From: Amorphochlora amoebiformis
Taxonomy: Eukaryota; Cercozoa; Chlorarachniophyceae
Direction of reading: 5' to 3'
Assembly: GCA_054601695.1 (NCBI GenBank)
Contig: BAAHQB010000359.1
Location: forward strand, 62,001-126,000
DNA: 64,000 nt
Numbering within the stretch: position 1 is the stretch's first letter; each line of letters starts with the position of its first letter. This document shows positions 1 through 64,000 of this stretch, piece by piece. The translations under genes were made by a program, and so were the position numbers. The notes beneath the pieces were generated by a model, which saw only the letters and a list, made by a program, of their open reading frames with translations, was not told the DNA's origin and searched no databases.

Positions 1-171
1 TATATATATATATATGTGTGTGTGTGTATGTATGTATGTATATGTATGTATATATATGTATATACACACACATTATATATATATATCTATATATATGTGT
101 GTGTGTGTATATTTGTGTGTATATGATATATACATGCATATCTACATGCAAATAAATATACACACATCAAC

Positions 172-268
<97 letters not shown>

Positions 269-539
269 TATATTTACATACTTGTTTACATGTGTACATC
301 TTATACTTTAATCCAATGATACATATTATTTACACACACATACACACACACATATATATATAAGTATATATATATATATATATATATATTCACATTAATA
401 TGTATCTAATTATCTCTATGGAGTATATAATATATATATATATATATGTACATATATATATATATATATCTATATATATATAATATAATATATATATATA
501 TATATTTATGATATTTATGTATATCAGATTGAATTATAT

Positions 540-582
<43 letters not shown>

Positions 583-610
583 TATATGTGTGTGTAGATA
601 CATACATATA

Positions 611-652
<42 letters not shown>

Positions 653-680
653 CACACGTATATATATATATATATACGTT

Positions 681-718
<38 letters not shown>

Positions 719-745
719 GTGTGTGTGTGTGTATGTATATGTCAC
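1..745. repeat. TA/TG microsatellite block, no exon seen
   Basis: Almost pure (TA)n with short (TG)n/(CA)n runs. It should be an intron of the PPEF-type gene, whose last visible exon ends at 746. No non-repetitive stretch long enough for an exon was seen. Confidence 0.8.
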
Positions 746-6196
<5,451 letters not shown>

Positions 6197-6244
6197 CCAT
6201 TGTAATCTGACACGTGTAAGCTTGGGGCGTTTACTGTTTTGACG
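6197..6244. promoter_or_regulatory. Compact divergent promoter of the phosphatase and CFAP299 genes
   Basis: Only 48 bases separate the outermost phosphatase ATG (6196, minus) from the CFAP299 ATG (6245, plus). The palindrome ACACGTGT lies at 6210-6217 and a second copy at 6135-6142. If the phosphatase starts at 6037, the shared region is about 208 bases and holds both palindromes plus an AT-rich stretch. CACGTG is a classic E-box/G-box core; its function here is inferred from position. Confidence 0.5.
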
Positions 6245-8482
<2,238 letters not shown>

Positions 8483-8586
8483 ATTACTTATGTATGTATA
8501 CTGAAGGTGTGTGTAATAAGTCGCGGGTTATTATTACTGATTTAATTACTCTCATTATAGAATTATATGAGTATACAAATATAGAA

Positions 8587-8618
<32 letters not shown>

Positions 8619-8669
8619 GTAGATATATATATATATACTATTCATAATAGTTACATTTATGTATACGTA

Positions 8670-8754
<85 letters not shown>

Positions 8755-9525
8755 TATATAGACATATTTATATGTATATATATTTATATATATACTAGAT
8801 CTATTGGATATATACATATATATATATATATATACAGACATATATATATATATATATATATATAATATACATACATATTACGCATATCATGATATACGTA
8901 AATATATACACCTATACATATATATATATATATATATGATGTATCTTTACATATTCAAATTAAAATTATATATTTATTTTTTATATAATATATATATATA
9001 TATATATATTTGTAACTCATGATATTTTATGATTTTATGTATATACTAGATATACTAGATATATATCATAGTCTAGATGGTCATAACATATATGCTGATA
9101 TACTAGTATACACACATATACATATGTATATATACTAGATGTATATCATGATATACTAGTACTAGTAGTAGTCGTATGCCGATCGTACAGTACTCTTAAG
9201 GTTTAGGGTAATCAATAGTGATTCAATACTAATCGTCAATTATAAATATCTAGATATAGGCTACATAGTATCATATACTACAGATATAGTCTAGATAGTT
9301 TTCCAGCGGCGTCCAAAATTAACTTGATTAACTCTTATTTCACAGCTGCTATCACGACATGTGTTACTTATTCAATCAAGGTCTAGAATGTGACCCAAAA
9401 TTCCTCGATTTAATTCGAATTCATGAGTCCGCACTCAGCTTATAATGAATCAATCATTGAACCATTTACTAATGCAGAAATTAATCCGACGAATCCCATG
9501 TAATCTCTAGAATCTAGCTCATCGA
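8483..9525. other. Convergent intergenic region with CTAG-rich segment
   Basis: Lies between the stop codons of CFAP299 (plus) and the dioxygenase-like gene (minus). 8590-9010 is mostly TA arrays. 9040-9310 is low in complexity and dense in CTAG (for example ACTAGTACTAGTAGTA), with further CTAG at 9387 and 9505-9520. 9310-9525 is ordinary sequence without a recognisable gene. It should contain both 3' ends; no clear AATAAA was noted. Confidence 0.6.
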
Positions 9526-14630
<5,105 letters not shown>

Positions 14631-14770
14631 CCTCCGGCTTTGTTTCGGAATCCACCCACGTGTGCAATTGTGACCACAGGCTTTGTCGCTTTTTCCAATA
14701 TTTAATCGGAGATATCGTAGATATTTTAAAAACCCAAAATTAATTCTTCGTGGAATCTCCTGAAAAAAGA
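14631..14770. promoter_or_regulatory. Divergent promoter, dioxygenase-like / ankyrin genes
   Basis: 140 bases between the two ATGs. It contains CCACGTGT (CACGTG at 14657-14662) and an AT-rich stretch near 14690-14755. The regulatory role is inferred from position and from CACGTG in two of the other divergent gaps. Confidence 0.45.
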
Positions 14771-25699
<10,929 letters not shown>

Positions 25700-26288
25700 C
25701 GCGCCTCTATTTATTTTTCGACGGGATGCTCCTAGGATTTTCCTTGATTTTCTATTTTTTCGGCATTCGTGCTCCTGGGAAATGCCGAACGGACCAACGG
25801 GTAAGGGATAGGTAGATTTCGGAAGGGTCGCGGGATCTCCTGGTAGGTCGTCGGAGGGTTTAATTTGGATACATCACTTGTCATCCAATCCCATGGATAA
25901 TTCTGATTGCCGGAAAGAATTGGATACTTTATGTTAGCAGGCGAGCCAATGTAAACTAACATCGGTATGGATCGACCTACCTAATTTGAGAGCCATGAAC
26001 TGTTAGAGAGAAGCCTTACGTCGAGGGCGGGAGGATGTACATTCAGCGTTGCCCGAGTTGCTGAAGTTGCCGCCCTGCAACTGCAAGTGTAAAAAAAAAA
26101 AAATGGACCTATAATCTATTAAGTCTAATCGATCGTATATCGAGCTTAAGCAGCAAGTTAAGCAACATCAGTGAACAAGTCTTTAGTCTCCAAAATTGAA
26201 CCAATTCGTTTCATAACTTTTCGCTCCTTGCTCACATTTCCGTCCCCCAACTCGCTATTCCCGCCTTCGCACTTCCAACTCTTACACG
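25700..26288. promoter_or_regulatory. Divergent intergenic region, GT32 / acyl-CoA synthetase
   Basis: 589 bases of ordinary-complexity DNA without TA arrays between the two ATGs. No CACGTG was found, unlike the other three divergent gaps. An A13 run lies near 26091. Short frames on both strands are not recognisable. Confidence 0.45.
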
Positions 26289-47670
<21,382 letters not shown>

Positions 47671-48465
47671 GACCCCGACGAATCTAGACAATATATTCTG
47701 GCATCTAAACCCCGAATTTCAGCTGGCCACCGATGGCTCGTCGATACGTGCATCCGGGCTGCGTGCAATGGATGACTGATAGAGGGCTTCAGAGAAATGG
47801 TCGCCGGGTGTTGGAAGTATACGTAGCCGTAAGGCCGCAGAGTAACACGAAATCATAGTATACTAGGTAACTTCGATAACTTATGAATAATTACAAAATA
47901 TTTTGTACCACTTGAACTGCCCAGCCGAGTCGACCGACTGGGTATGATCTAGATGATCTAGATGATGTACATCGATGTGCATGTATCTATTCTCTAGATT
48001 CTAGATCTAGAAGATATTACTAGATTAGATCATCGACCTTTTCCTACGATCTAGACGATATTGCTTGGCTGAAATTCTCAAAATGGAATTGACTACTACT
48101 AGACTAGTCTAGCTAGTACTAGACTCTAGACACTACGTAACTCATGCCGCATCCAAATTATCTAACACTATCTAGACTATACTAGTACTAGTAGTATAGA
48201 CGTGCATACAGTATCTAGACCACCGTCTACTAGATCTACTAGTCTAGACCATCTAGACCATCTAGACCATAGCCCTGATTGATCCATAATCTAGGTAATA
48301 CTCCTAGACTAATCTCTAGAATCTAGACTAAGTGTAGTGACTAGAGTGATAAGCCTTAGGATATTCAAATTGAATCGATGTATATAATCTAGATGATAAT
48401 GATATATAACGTATACAATCAACTTGCACCGCTTCGAATACCCAACATCTAGTAATTTATTATAA
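47671..48465. other. Convergent intergenic region with CTAG-rich island
   Basis: Between the stop codons of the acyl-CoA synthetase (plus) and the transporter (minus). 47870-48340 is very dense in CTAG/TCTAGA (for example GATCTAGATGATCTAGATGA and ACTAGTACTAGTAGTA). It has no TA array, unlike most non-coding DNA here. No gene was seen. Confidence 0.65.
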
Positions 48466-61743
<13,278 letters not shown>

Positions 61744-61923
61744 CTTGGTCTCGGGGTCTTCAGTCGGAGGCTCGGGGTCTTCAGTCGGAGGCTCGCGGTC
61801 TTCAGTCGGAGCCTCGCGAATTCCAGGAGAAGGACACACGTGAATGATACATTAACGATTATTAATACGGGATCTCCGTAGAATCCCGGGAAGATTACAC
61901 GTGCTGAACACGTGCTGCCGAAG
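61744..61923. promoter_or_regulatory. Upstream region of the transporter with three CACGTG sites
   Basis: CACGTG at 61837-61842, 61898-61903 and 61909-61914. A 24-bp minisatellite (about three units, GGGTCTTCAGTCGGAGGCTC) at 61751-61822 adjoins the transporter ATG and may be coding or leader. Confidence 0.5.
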
Positions 61924-62199
61924 ATGGCTCCCGCATCACGGGTGGTCGCGCTGGTGATGGCCGCTAGCCTTGGCCTCCTAGCGCATTTGAGTGACATAAA
62001 TTACGTAAGACTCAAGGCACCAGTTCAGTATGCTCGGAATGGACGTGTTTCGGCCCGCAGGGCGAGCTGTATAGCGCGGGCGAGGCCTGAGAAAGTCTTC
62101 ACCGCCACTACTGAGGGCACAGGGGGTGCGAAATGGAGATGGCCGTGGAGATGGAGAGGCGGATTTCAGAGTGATTGGGAAGGATATATAGGACTTTAG
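61924..62199 (+). CDS. Possible small secreted/membrane protein or 5' exon
   Basis: 91-codon frame starting in GAAGATGGC and ending in TAG. The N-terminus looks like a signal or anchor (SRVVALVMAASLGLLAHLS). The rest is basic and unrecognised. A good donor (GTAAGA) at about 62005 suggests the first 27 codons could instead be a spliced exon. The opposite strand is also open here, so this is weakly supported. Confidence 0.25.
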   Translation: MAPASRVVALVMAASLGLLAHLSDINYVRLKAPVQYARNGRVSARRASCIARARPEKVFTATTEGTGGAKWRWPWRWRGGFQSDWEGYIGL

Positions 62200-62297
62200 C
62201 CAATTGCCTCGGATAGAGAGAGGGTGGGAAGGCGAGATTTGAAAAAAGGGGGGTTCTTGGTTGAATCTTGGTGTGGGTGCTTACAGATTCATCCTCG

Positions 62298-64000
<1,703 letters not shown>

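Noticed and set aside
25732-25962. 77-codon minus-strand frame upstream of GT32
   Set aside because: No recognisable motif, separate from the GT32 frame, and lies in the divergent gap; treated as chance.
47671-48465. CTAG-rich segment as a transposon end or attachment site
   Set aside because: No terminal repeats, no coding remnant, and similar segments recur in other convergent gaps.

Overview
The window is nuclear DNA from a flagellated single-celled eukaryote. Evidence: coding information is split into very small exons (typically 25-100 nt) with GT-AG introns that stay in phase, and one gene is a clear CFAP299 (C4orf22) homologue, a cilium/flagellum protein. Introns hold interstitial TTAGGG/CCCTAA-type tracts. 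The lineage cannot be fixed from the sequence; a stramenopile, alveolate or similar protist is plausible. More than half of the window is (TA)n microsatellite, often fused to (TG)n/(CA)n, and it lies almost entirely in introns and intergenic DNA. Long Tyr-Ile or Cys-Val reading frames are translations of these arrays and are not genes.

Layout: eight main genes in strictly alternating orientation. (1) PPEF/RdgC-type Ser/Thr phosphatase, minus, 6196 to 746, running off the left edge. (2) CFAP299, plus, 6245-8482. (3) Membrane-anchored 2-oxoglutarate/Fe(II) dioxygenase-like protein, minus, 14630-9526. (4) Ankyrin-repeat protein with a PH-like C-terminal part, plus, 14771-20443. (5) GT32 (OCH1-like) glycosyltransferase, minus, 25699-22906. 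(6) Long-chain acyl-CoA synthetase of the ACSBG (bubblegum) type, plus, 26289-47670, about 45 exons across 21 kb. (7) MFS sugar-porter transporter, minus, 61743-48466, 23 exons. (8) NatB catalytic subunit NAA20, plus, from 62298, running off the right edge. A small plus-strand reading frame at 61924-62199 is doubtful.

Genes 1/2, 3/4, 5/6 and 7/8 are divergent pairs with short shared upstream regions; three of the four regions contain CACGTG. Pairs 2/3, 4/5 and 6/7 converge, and all three convergent gaps hold sequence unusually dense in CTAG. The genes share no obvious pathway.

The most unusual signal is in the introns. Next to many exons, in at least seven of the eight genes, decayed direct copies (sometimes inverted) of one edge of the exon plus its splice site lie in the neighbouring intron, separated by TA arrays. 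Exon 33 of the ACSBG gene, with a rare GC donor, has two near-complete extra copies, one fragment and one inverted copy. CCCTAA-type tracts repeatedly sit just upstream of 3' splice sites, in the orientation that supplies CTAAC branch-point-like motifs. Exon structures below were derived by hand from frame, phase, splice sites and family motifs; no search or alignment was run.
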